DNA of 5,437 nt from Ardenticatenaceae bacterium (GTDB lineage: Bacteria; Chloroflexota; Anaerolineae; Promineifilales; Promineifilaceae), in NCBI GenBank assembly GCA_020634315.1, contig JACKBV010000069.1, forward strand, positions 1 to 5,437, given 5' to 3'. Below, piece after piece: positions 1 to 5,425 of the stretch. The position numbers and the translations under genes are program-made. Below the pieces are notes generated by a model, which saw nothing but the letters and a program-made list of their open reading frames with translations, was not told the DNA's origin and ran no database searches. The stretch's first letter is position 1; every line of letters begins with the position of its first letter.

Positions 1-866
1 TCGACTTGGCCAGCCTCCAAGCTAGCGTGTAGACAGCGATGAGCCACTTCCAACGCCAACGTACTCTTGCCAATACCGCCAATACCGTCAATGACAATTA
101 GGTGATGCCGTGATTGTGGGTAGGGCTGTAACAGCTTGAAAATTTGGCCTAATTCTTCTTCCCGCCCCACAAACTTACTGCAATCTGATTGAGGCAAATT
201 GTGGTATATCTTTGGCGGTGGTAACTGTTGCCCAGCATTACCCGGCGAGAGTTGTTTCTGATTGGCAATCGAGTCCGTTAGCTGCAACAGGGCACCACGC
301 ACACCATCGCCCAAACTGGACAGGGCGGCTAACTGCGCTTTTTGCAGCGCCACTTGTTCGCGGGTTGCTTCGGCTGTCATCCGGGCAAATTGCAGCGTGT
401 AAATTGGTTGCAGTTCTGGCAAATGCCACATCTCTTCAGCCAGGCAGCGCAGCAAGTAGGCAATTGCTTTATCTACCCGTTCGCGGTTTTTCCGCTCTGG
501 CAAAACGGAAGCAAAGGATTGAGCCAGCGTATCTTGTTCGGCGTTCAGGTATTTTCCTGGCTGGCTGACCATCGCCAGCAAGGTGCTCTGCACCTGTTTA
601 TCGGTAAAGAGTTCCCGATTGCTGGTAATCGCCGCTACTAAATCCTCATCTTCTAATTCATACTCATTGACAAAGCGTTCAGCAGCTTTCTTCAAGCCGG
701 TTTCGTATGCCGATGTAAAGGCAGCATCTGAGCGCAGCTGGCGGATTTTATGCGCCATTGATTGGCCGCCAACTGCTTCGGCCTGGTTGGCAATGACGTC
801 AACGGCCGTATCCAAAACCTGCTGTTTAAGTTTGTTGGGGATCAATGCAAACAAATCCGCGATCAT
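1..866 (-). CDS. STAND-family (NB-ARC/NACHT-like) ATPase, 5' part only
   Basis: The gene starts at the ATG at 866 and runs off the window edge, giving 288 codons without a stop. Residues 232-236 read FVGRE, followed about 30 residues later by a hydrophobic strand LIVID (256-260) and a P-loop GIGGIGKST (261-269, Lys267). This FVGRE-spacer-P-loop order is typical of signal-transduction ATPases of the STAND class, which couple a C-terminal sensor to an N-terminal effector through nucleotide-driven oligomerisation. A proline-containing stretch at 220-231 just before FVGRE is also typical. Residues 1 to about 215 are predicted helical and charged, with no signal peptide or membrane segment and no effector domain I recognise. 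Walker B, the winged helix and the sensor repeats would lie beyond position 1. The start is supported by GGCAGG nine bases upstream; a stop in the same frame lies just before it. Family is confident; the function (defence, cell death or regulation) is inferred. Confidence 0.88.
   Translation of the reverse strand, partial: MIADLFALIPNKLKQQVLDTAVDVIANQAEAVGGQSMAHKIRQLRSDAAFTSAYETGLKKAAERFVNEYELEDEDLVAAITSNRELFTDKQVQSTLLAMVSQPGKYLNAEQDTLAQSFASVLPERKNRERVDKAIAYLLRCLAEEMWHLPELQPIYTLQFARMTAEATREQVALQKAQLAALSSLGDGVRGALLQLTDSIANQKQLSPGNAGQQLPPPKIYHNLPQSDCSKFVGREEELGQIFKLLQPYPQSRHHLIVIDGIGGIGKSTLALEVAHRCLHASLEAGQV
802..809. repeat. ACGGCCGT palindrome in the STAND gene
   Basis: One of six exact copies of the octamer in the window. 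It is read in frame as Thr20-Ala21-Val22 of the STAND protein. Confidence 0.8.
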
Positions 867-875
867 GGAACATTA

Positions 876-881
876 CCTGCC
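876..881 (-). promoter_or_regulatory. Ribosome binding site of the STAND ATPase gene
   Basis: GGCAGG on the minus strand ends nine bases before the ATG at 866. It is only a moderate Shine-Dalgarno match, but the in-frame TAA at about 873-875 leaves no longer start, so it supports the chosen ATG. Confidence 0.5.
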
Positions 882-1156
882 TGACAAATCTTGCACCAAA
901 TGCACACACAAGCTTCTTACTCAGGCCAAATTGTACTGCAAAACCTGGATTAAGGCAGTGTATGGCTGGCCTCTTTTGCACGATTTCTAGTTCATCGGGT
1001 GTCGCGTTATGCACACCGCTCAGAAAGGTTGGAGCCGGTGTTACCAGGCCAATGCCATTTGGATTGGGGCAATGGCTACCAGCCTCAAGTATCAGCGCAG
1101 GGGATTATTGTCGGATTTGGTCGAGCAAGTTATTCGTGGGAATAGGGGAAGGTGGT

Positions 1157-1182
1157 GGGGCAGAAACGGCCGTTCCTGCCCC
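1157..1182. repeat. 26-bp palindrome built around ACGGCCGT
   Basis: The arms GGGGCAG and CTGCCCC flank the AACGGCCGTT core, giving a 26-bp palindrome with one mismatched pair (1164/1175). It lies in the intergenic region about 100 bp past the operon terminator. There is no T run on either strand sufficient to call a terminator; it may be an operator, a hairpin element, or an extended copy of the iterated palindrome. Confidence 0.75.
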
Positions 1183-1280
1183 TTTCGTTAAGAGGCAGGC
1201 TTAGACGGCGAGGTGCTACGTTTTAATGCGCAAAACCACAGTCAATTTTGCGAATCATCTATCGGGAAAGGATGCAGGAT

Positions 1281-1313
1281 AAAAAATGAAGGGTGAACAA
1301 ACTCACCCTTCAT
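1281..1313 (-). terminator. Intrinsic terminator closing the GTPase operon
   Basis: On the minus strand a perfect 11-bp stem (ATGAAGGGTGA paired with TCACCCTTCAT, arms 1303-1313 and 1286-1296) encloses the six-base loop GTTTGT. It is followed directly by a run of T (1281-1285, six counting the last stem base). The first arm contains the TGA stop of the 412-residue protein (1303-1305), so hairpin and coding end overlap. The plus strand has no T run after the stem, so it acts in one direction only. It should separate the GTPase operon from the STAND gene. Confidence 0.9.
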
Positions 1314-2541
1314 CCTTGAGCAGTTTACGGTAAAAGGGCAGCGCAAACTCGGTTCGGTCCGCATTGAGCGTAATCGATTTGCGTTCAGTCTCCCCGCCCA
1401 AATCACGCGGCCAGGTGACATCTACATCGTAGGTCAACCCGGAGTGGATGCGTACTGGCAGCTCACACAAGAACTTGCCTTCGCGGTTCGTTGTACCCGC
1501 GACATAACTTTTCACGCCGCGACAAGAAACCTTGATTTGCAATCCATAAAGTCCGGGGCCATCGGGGAACTCTTCGACGACGATGCGCAATTTGGTCGTT
1601 TTCATCGGCTCACGGCCACGGCCGAAAATCTGGCGCACATTGTCAGCAAAATTAACCGTAGACGTGGTCGTTGTCGGCTGCGGCGTTACAACCCTGGGTG
1701 TCGTTTGCGGGCGCGGCGGCGGCAGTTGTTCTTTGGTAATGCGAATCGGCGGCATGCGCGTCACATGTTCCCCAGGCAAATCATCCGTCTCAATTGTCAG
1801 GGAATCGGCGCGTAGGGCCGGTGGTTCTGCCGCAACCGGTTCATCGGGTGCGATTTGCAGCGTGTCGCGGGCGACCTCCGGATAGCGCACGGGAATGGGC
1901 GGGCGGTAGTGGGGTGGCAGCGGCGCAATGGTTTCCTGTGTATTTAGTTGTTCCAGCGTCGGGGTGCCAGACACGGCCGTTTCCCCCTCCGTATAAGCCA
2001 GCTTCCGCGCCAACTTATCGCGGTCGGTAGCGCTGCGCTGCACCTGCTGCCGCAAGAAAAAGGCAGCGCGTTTTACCAACTGCCCCGCCGGACTGTATTC
2101 GCCAGGTGGAGAAGCGGGGTCGAGTTGGTAAAGTGGATATTCGCTTTTCCAGGCAAAGGCGGCAATAGACAGAGAAAGCCAGGGAAATGGCGCTTGCCGA
2201 TTGGCGGTTTCAGCATGTGTGGCGGCCGCCGCAATTGCCTGAGTTTCCGATTCGCTGGCGAGATTGGTCTCGTTGAGAAGATCGAACAAGGCGAGACGAA
2301 CGGCCGTTTCATTGGAAGCGGCCGTTTCCGCTTCCACCAATTTGGCAAAACTGTGCAGCGTTGGGTCATCCACCACATTAGCCGCACGCAGCAGAGCCTT
2401 CGCCCGCGATTCCGTGAAGTCAGGAACCGCTTCACTGCTCTGGTTGAGGTCAGCGACAAGCCAGGCGTGCAAGCGAGCGGCAAACACCTGCAAATGGGCA
2501 TCAGGGAGGGTTTGAATAAGGGTTAAGGCTGATTCTTCCAT
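1303..2541 (-). CDS. Conserved-looking protein of unknown function with Pro-rich linker and C-terminal beta-sandwich domain; GTPase partner
   Basis: I do not recognise this 412-residue protein as a named family. Residues 1 to about 185 are alanine- and leucine-rich and predicted helical, with no signal peptide; the WLSLSIAAFAW segment (121-131) is too short for a confident membrane span. Residues about 195-300 form a long linker rich in proline and threonine (PPHYRPPIPVRYP; QLPPPRPQTTP; a TTTTST run), probably disordered. Residues about 315-406 alternate short strands in the manner of a carboxypeptidase-regulatory or Cna-B-like sandwich (LQIKVSC, then TTNREGKFLCELP, then LTYDVDVTW). The ATG at 2541 has GAGGG six bases upstream. 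It lies 61 bp after the dynamin-like GTPase and shares its terminator, so the two are almost certainly co-transcribed. I infer an adaptor or scaffold that works with the GTPase. The coding region contains two in-frame ACGGCCGT-type palindromes. That this is a real gene is well supported by its length, its RBS and its exact fit to the terminator; its role is unknown. Confidence 0.85.
   Translation of the reverse strand: MEESALTLIQTLPDAHLQVFAARLHAWLVADLNQSSEAVPDFTESRAKALLRAANVVDDPTLHSFAKLVEAETAASNETAVRLALFDLLNETNLASESETQAIAAAATHAETANRQAPFPWLSLSIAAFAWKSEYPLYQLDPASPPGEYSPAGQLVKRAAFFLRQQVQRSATDRDKLARKLAYTEGETAVSGTPTLEQLNTQETIAPLPPHYRPPIPVRYPEVARDTLQIAPDEPVAAEPPALRADSLTIETDDLPGEHVTRMPPIRITKEQLPPPRPQTTPRVVTPQPTTTTSTVNFADNVRQIFGRGREPMKTTKLRIVVEEFPDGPGLYGLQIKVSCRGVKSYVAGTTNREGKFLCELPVRIHSGLTYDVDVTWPRDLGGETERKSITLNADRTEFALPFYRKLLKDEG
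1973..1980. repeat. ACGGCCGT palindrome in the 412-residue protein gene
   Basis: Exact octamer read in frame as Thr188-Ala189-Val190, at the edge of the Pro-rich linker. Confidence 0.8.
2300..2325. repeat. Paired ACGGCCGT and GCGGCCGT palindrome copies
   Basis: An exact ACGGCCGT (2300-2307) and a one-base variant GCGGCCGT (2318-2325) lie 10 bases apart. They are read as Thr-Ala-Val (79-81) and Thr-Ala-Ala (73-75), each preceded by Glu, which gives a small repeated ETA(A/V) motif in the protein. Confidence 0.75.
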
Positions 2542-2547
2542 GAATAT

Positions 2548-2552
2548 CCCTC
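2548..2552 (-). promoter_or_regulatory. Ribosome binding site of the 412-residue protein
   Basis: GAGGG on the minus strand ends six bases before the ATG at 2541, a good Shine-Dalgarno distance. A second purine-rich stretch, GGAGGGG, is the 3' arm of the hairpin just upstream and would be sequestered when that hairpin forms. Confidence 0.65.
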
Positions 2553-2562
2553 AATCATCAAC

Positions 2563-2594
2563 CCCTCCGGGAGGCTTACCAACCTCCCGGAGGG
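2563..2594 (-). repeat. Perfect 12-bp inverted repeat between the two operon genes
   Basis: CCCTCCGGGAGG (2563-2574) and CCTCCCGGAGGG (2583-2594) are exact reverse complements separated by eight bases. The hairpin starts 8 bases after the stop of the GTPase gene and ends 10 bases before the RBS of the next gene. It is very GC-rich but is not followed by a T run, so it is not a classical terminator. It could protect the upstream mRNA end, lower expression of the second gene, or be one copy of a dispersed hairpin element. Confidence 0.85.
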
Positions 2595-2602
2595 CCATCA
2601 CA

Positions 2603-5254
2603 TTAAATTACCAGACTGGTTTCCAGCTTGTGCAGGCCTTCCCAGACGCGCATCAGCTCTTCCATATCAGAGACGGATTCCAGGTCGATAGCCATTGCTT
2701 CGCGCAGTTCAGGCTCTTGCAGCTTGCGGTCGTGGTTCTTCAACATCGGCTTAACGATGTGGTTGTTGAAATCACGTTCCGCTTTGGTCGCTTCCAGCCA
2801 GAAGAGGCGGCGCAGGCGTGGCAGCAGATCATCGTCGCTGAAGAGGTCGTTGATGATCTCGCCAAAGATGCGGTTGATCTTCACGGAGATGTCGTCCAGT
2901 TTGTCGGCATAGCTCATTTCCAGGTCAGCGGGAACGGCCGTTCCCAGGCCATCATCGCTGGGGAAGCTAATCGAAATATCCGGTTCCGGCGCAGCCGGGG
3001 CGTCGAGAATGTTGATTTGGAATTCATCCTCAACCGGTTCCGGCGCGGACGTGGCCGCCGCCGCTGCGGTTGGCGCAGGCATATTCGCCGCAATTTCCCG
3101 CTTCACCGCCTCTGCACCGTGCAGCGCCACATCGAGCAAACGCTCATTGCTGGGCAGCGCCAATTCCCGTTCGCCCACTTCCAGGCGATTGTTAATGGAC
3201 CGTTGCGGCTTCATCAATTCGTACATCGTCGCCTGTTGGCAAACGTGACGGAAATTGGTGCGCACGCGTTCGTTAATGGTGCTGTAGGCATCGTGCAGGC
3301 TCATGCCGCCATTCCCCGGCAGCGCGTAGCTGTACTCTTGCCCATAGCTGGCGCGTTCCATGCGTGCCAGGATTTCATGCGCTTCTAGCGTACGATCCAG
3401 TTCATCGGCCACAATATTTGCCATTTGTGGCATGAACTTGCTCACAGAATCCTGCATCACCAGTTCTACCTGGTAGAGAATGCGCTTGATGGGGATTTCA
3501 ATGCCGCTGGTGCCCCAAACAAGGTTGTCGTAGGTGACGTCGCGGTCATCCCAATGTTCTGTACCATAGCTGTCGAGCAGCGTCTCCACTTCGCGCTGAA
3601 TAGCATCTTGTACCATGCCCTTGACGCCATTGAGCGTAGGACGCAGCAATGAGCGGAAGCGATCATCGTTGTTGGTACGCGAGCTGAGTTCCAGCAGCGC
3701 ATTGTGGAAGGCACGCGGCAGCTCTTTGTTGTGACGCCGCAGTAAATTTTCGTAGCGGCGCTCCTGAAGCTGCTCCCAACTGTTGGCAAAAGGCGGATGG
3801 ATGCCACGTGCGGCAAGCTGTTTTTCATAGTAAAAACGCAGGCTTTGCAGTGCATTGCGGATGCGTGTTGCCGCTTCGCGCAGTTGGCTGCGTACCCGTT
3901 CCGTTTTAATGAAGTCCACCAGCCGTTCGCGCAGCAGGGGCACTTCGCTCAGGTTGAGCAGCGCCGCTTTGGTGTCCGGAGCCAAGGGATCGCTGGGATC
4001 AACCGGGCCAAGTTGGTCGCGGAAGGCCTTGGCAATGCGTTCCGTTTCGCTGGCAAACTCTTCCGGCGCGTTGTCCGGGTCTTGCACGTAAAGGGCGGGC
4101 GGGGTCATCACCAGGAAGTAGGGGCGATTGTGGCCGCGATCCCGGTAGCGATCCCAGTAGTTGGGGGAGATGTAGCGCGTCACTTCCTTCACTTCCAGTT
4201 CTGCCTCTGGCAGTCCAGAATTGAGCCGGTCGAAAGCCTGACGTATATTGCCACCATTAACGGCCAGGAAAATCTTGGCGGCGGCTTCATCGAGGTCGCT
4301 GCCGGTGAGGCCAAAGAGGCGATTTTCCTTGATCCAATTCACGGCCGAAAGGGATTTCATTTCATCCACACGTTGACGGCCGGCATCGGTGACGAGGACG
4401 ATCATCGCGTCTTCGCGCTTCATTTCTTCGAGGGTGATTGCTTCGTGCAGTTTCATGCCTGCGCCCAGACCGGGCACATCCACAATGCGCAGGTAGCCGT
4501 TCATAAGCAGGTCAGGCTGCCCGGCTTTGGGCTGAATGCGGAAGGTGGCCGACTTGATGAGACGGATCTGGCGTTGATTGCTGCCTTTGAAGCTGTCTTC
4601 GCGCAGGTGTTTGTAGGAGTCGGGGTTGTCGAGCGCCAGGCTTTGGGGTGGTGGCGTGCCAACCTTAAACAGCTCCTTGTTGTTGTCGTAGGAGGTGATG
4701 CAGTCGAGCAGGATTTCCAGGTATTCGTCGCGCTCGGTTTTGGCATTGTCTTTGGTATCTTCGACAATTTGCTTAATGTCGGTGGCGGCTTGTTCGCGTT
4801 CGCCTTCGTTGGTGATGTCGAAGCCGTCGATGTCGGCAAGCTGGCAGAGGCGGCGCACGCGGTCGGCGAATTCGTCGCGGCTCCAGTAGTTGAGCGTGAG
4901 CGATTCGGCTTCGCCGTCTTTGGCTCGTTCAATGTAGACGATGGTGCCGGTAACGGCCGTTACCGCACCCGTCGGCAGTAAATTGCGGCCCAACAACGCG
5001 TTGATCAGCGTGCTTTTGCCAACGCCAGTGCCGCCAAAAAAGACCAATGTGTAGGTGCGCTGTCCCAAGATTTTTTGCGCTTCGTCAATACTAAACTGTG
5101 CCTGGGGCACAGCGCGGATTAAGTAATCACGCGTATTGTCGATGGTTTTTTGCAACTCAACCCACATGCTCACCTGTGCCGGGCTGATGTGGGGAAGCGC
5201 TTCCAGGGATTGCTGCAATTCTTGATATTTATCGCTTTTTGTTTTTGGACTCAT
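2603..5254 (-). CDS. Dynamin-like large GTPase (Dynamin_N-type)
   Basis: This 883-residue protein has a GTPase core typical of the dynamin superfamily, which hydrolyses GTP while oligomerising, often on membranes. After a helical lead (1-65) come the G1 P-loop GGTGVGKST (74-82, Lys80), a switch I region with conserved threonines (TGAVTAVTGT, 95-104), and the G3 motif DVPG (259-262). The G4 position reads NGGN (333-336) instead of N/TKxD, and a G5-like strand YFLVMTPPALY lies at 379-389. Between switch I and G3 there are about 155 residues, roughly double the spacing in known dynamins, including a charged, probably helical insertion (about 145-230). Residues 440-720 are helical, as in a dynamin stalk. 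A Pro/Ala-rich acidic linker (723-775) leads to a helical tail (780-883). I see no transmembrane segment or paddle, so membrane binding would have to be peripheral. The ATG at 5254 follows an AAGGAAAG ribosome binding site. It is the first gene of a two-gene operon. The superfamily is confident; the biological role (membrane remodelling, stress or phage defence) is inferred. Confidence 0.92.
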   Translation of the reverse strand: MSPKTKSDKYQELQQSLEALPHISPAQVSMWVELQKTIDNTRDYLIRAVPQAQFSIDEAQKILGQRTYTLVFFGGTGVGKSTLINALLGRNLLPTGAVTAVTGTIVYIERAKDGEAESLTLNYWSRDEFADRVRRLCQLADIDGFDITNEGEREQAATDIKQIVEDTKDNAKTERDEYLEILLDCITSYDNNKELFKVGTPPPQSLALDNPDSYKHLREDSFKGSNQRQIRLIKSATFRIQPKAGQPDLLMNGYLRIVDVPGLGAGMKLHEAITLEEMKREDAMIVLVTDAGRQRVDEMKSLSAVNWIKENRLFGLTGSDLDEAAAKIFLAVNGGNIRQAFDRLNSGLPEAELEVKEVTRYISPNYWDRYRDRGHNRPYFLVMTPPALYVQDPDNAPEEFASETERIAKAFRDQLGPVDPSDPLAPDTKAALLNLSEVPLLRERLVDFIKTERVRSQLREAATRIRNALQSLRFYYEKQLAARGIHPPFANSWEQLQERRYENLLRRHNKELPRAFHNALLELSSRTNNDDRFRSLLRPTLNGVKGMVQDAIQREVETLLDSYGTEHWDDRDVTYDNLVWGTSGIEIPIKRILYQVELVMQDSVSKFMPQMANIVADELDRTLEAHEILARMERASYGQEYSYALPGNGGMSLHDAYSTINERVRTNFRHVCQQATMYELMKPQRSINNRLEVGERELALPSNERLLDVALHGAEAVKREIAANMPAPTAAAAATSAPEPVEDEFQINILDAPAAPEPDISISFPSDDGLGTAVPADLEMSYADKLDDISVKINRIFGEIINDLFSDDDLLPRLRRLFWLEATKAERDFNNHIVKPMLKNHDRKLQEPELREAMAIDLESVSDMEELMRVWEGLHKLETSLVI
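2930..2945. repeat. 16-bp perfect palindrome containing ACGGCCGT
   Basis: GGGAACGGCCGTTCCC, read in frame as part of Gly-Thr-Ala-Val-Pro (771-775) in the disordered linker of the GTPase. Confidence 0.8.
4948..4965. repeat. 18-bp perfect palindrome containing ACGGCCGT
   Basis: CGGTAACGGCCGTTACCG, read in frame as Val-Thr-Ala-Val-Thr (98-102) in the switch I region of the GTPase, so here the repeat sits in a functionally constrained motif. Confidence 0.8.
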
Positions 5255-5259
5255 TGTGT

Positions 5260-5267
5260 CTTTCCTT
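5260..5267 (-). promoter_or_regulatory. Ribosome binding site of the GTPase gene
   Basis: AAGGAAAG on the minus strand ends five bases before the ATG at 5254, and its AAGGA core lies eight bases away. This fixes the start of the GTPase gene. Confidence 0.75.
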
Positions 5268-5318
5268 GTGCCAAGATTTGGAAATCGGATTTTTATTACT
5301 TATTTATGGGGTCCAGGG

Positions 5319-5339
5319 ATATTGCCTGAATCGCAATAT
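5319..5339. repeat. Small inverted repeat in the GTPase leader
   Basis: ATATTGC (5319-5325) and GCAATAT (5333-5339) are exact 7-bp reverse complements around a 7-base spacer. The site lies about 65 bases upstream of the GTPase start, inside the predicted untranslated leader. It could be an operator or a weak hairpin; a 7-bp repeat can also arise by chance. Confidence 0.4.
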
Positions 5340-5399
5340 AGTTGTCTACCCCCGTGCAATCTTCAAGACCCATGTTTTATTGTACAACACACTTGCCAC

Positions 5400-5425
5400 T
5401 ACGCAGCGCCTCCGAAAAGGTTGCA
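5400..5425 (-). promoter_or_regulatory. Candidate ECF-sigma-type promoter of the GTPase operon
   Basis: On the minus strand TGCAAC (5420-5425) is followed after exactly 16 bases by CGTA (5400-5403). This matches the TGAAAC-N16-CGTA consensus known for Bacillus SigW-type extracytoplasmic-function sigma factors at nine of ten fixed positions, with the CTTTT that often follows AAC in ECF -35 elements. Transcription would start near 5390-5394, giving a leader of about 140 bases. It would place the operon under an envelope-stress-type sigma factor. No sigma factor gene is in the window, so the assignment is inference. Confidence 0.5.

Larger units (their letters stand above)
826..1203 (-). pseudogene. 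Possible decayed zinc-ribbon-like gene
   Basis: One minus-strand frame is open from the stop at 1201-1203 down to the stop at 826-828 except for a single TAA at 1105-1107. It lacks an ATG; GTG at 1014 is the only plausible start, and no good ribosome binding site precedes it. Translated pieces resemble zinc-ribbon phrasing: HCPNPN soon after the TAA, then HCLNPG, then KLVCAFGARF, as if a C-x-NP-x-C...C-x-x-C-G module had lost cysteines. Near the 3' end another frame gives a cysteine-dense run CVCIWCKIC and stops at a TGA overlapping the ATG of the STAND gene, the geometry of a translationally coupled pair. The upstream part reads as a proline-rich linker containing Thr-Ala-Val encoded by ACGGCCGT. 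I infer a small gene broken by a stop and at least one frameshift. Chance resemblance is a real alternative, and the last 41 bases overlap the STAND gene. Confidence 0.22.
867..1280. other. Intergenic region without an intact gene
   Basis: These 414 bases lie between the terminator of the upstream operon and the STAND gene. I see no tRNA or rRNA and no convincing complete gene. The stretch holds a 26-bp imperfect palindrome (1157-1182) and a frame-broken open stretch on the minus strand (826-1203). Because a terminator precedes it, the promoter of the STAND gene should be here. The best -35-like hexamer is TTGACT on the minus strand near 1240, but it has no good -10 at a normal distance, so I do not call a promoter. 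Confidence 0.6.

Noticed and set aside
212..990. Overlapping plus-strand open frames of 99-135 codons
   Set aside because: They are antisense to the STAND gene, which has a convincing FVGRE and P-loop sequence on the minus strand.
2563..2594. Hairpin as an intrinsic terminator between the GTPase and the partner gene
   Set aside because: No T run follows the stem on either strand, and a textbook terminator follows the second gene instead.
2540..3388. 282-codon open frame on the plus strand starting at the operon gap
   Set aside because: It is antisense to the C-terminal part of the GTPase, has no ribosome binding site and shows no recognisable domain.
802..4965. Repeated ACGGCCGT as a CRISPR array
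   Set aside because: The copies are 8 bp, irregularly spaced by hundreds of bases and lie inside coding frames.
3797..4981. 394-codon open frame on the plus strand
   Set aside because: It lies entirely antisense to the GTPase gene, whose P-loop, DxPG motif, RBS and terminator-bounded operon are clear. The frame has a biased, Phe/Gly/Val-rich composition typical of a shadow frame.
5335..5366. Sigma-70-like promoter (TTGAAG with TATATT, minus strand)
   Set aside because: The spacer is 20 bases, and the alternative -35 TTGCAC leaves only 13; neither is acceptable next to the exactly spaced ECF-type match upstream.
5379..5384. TACAAT -10-like hexamer on the minus strand
   Set aside because: No -35 hexamer is found at 16-18 bases upstream and no extended -10 TGn is present.
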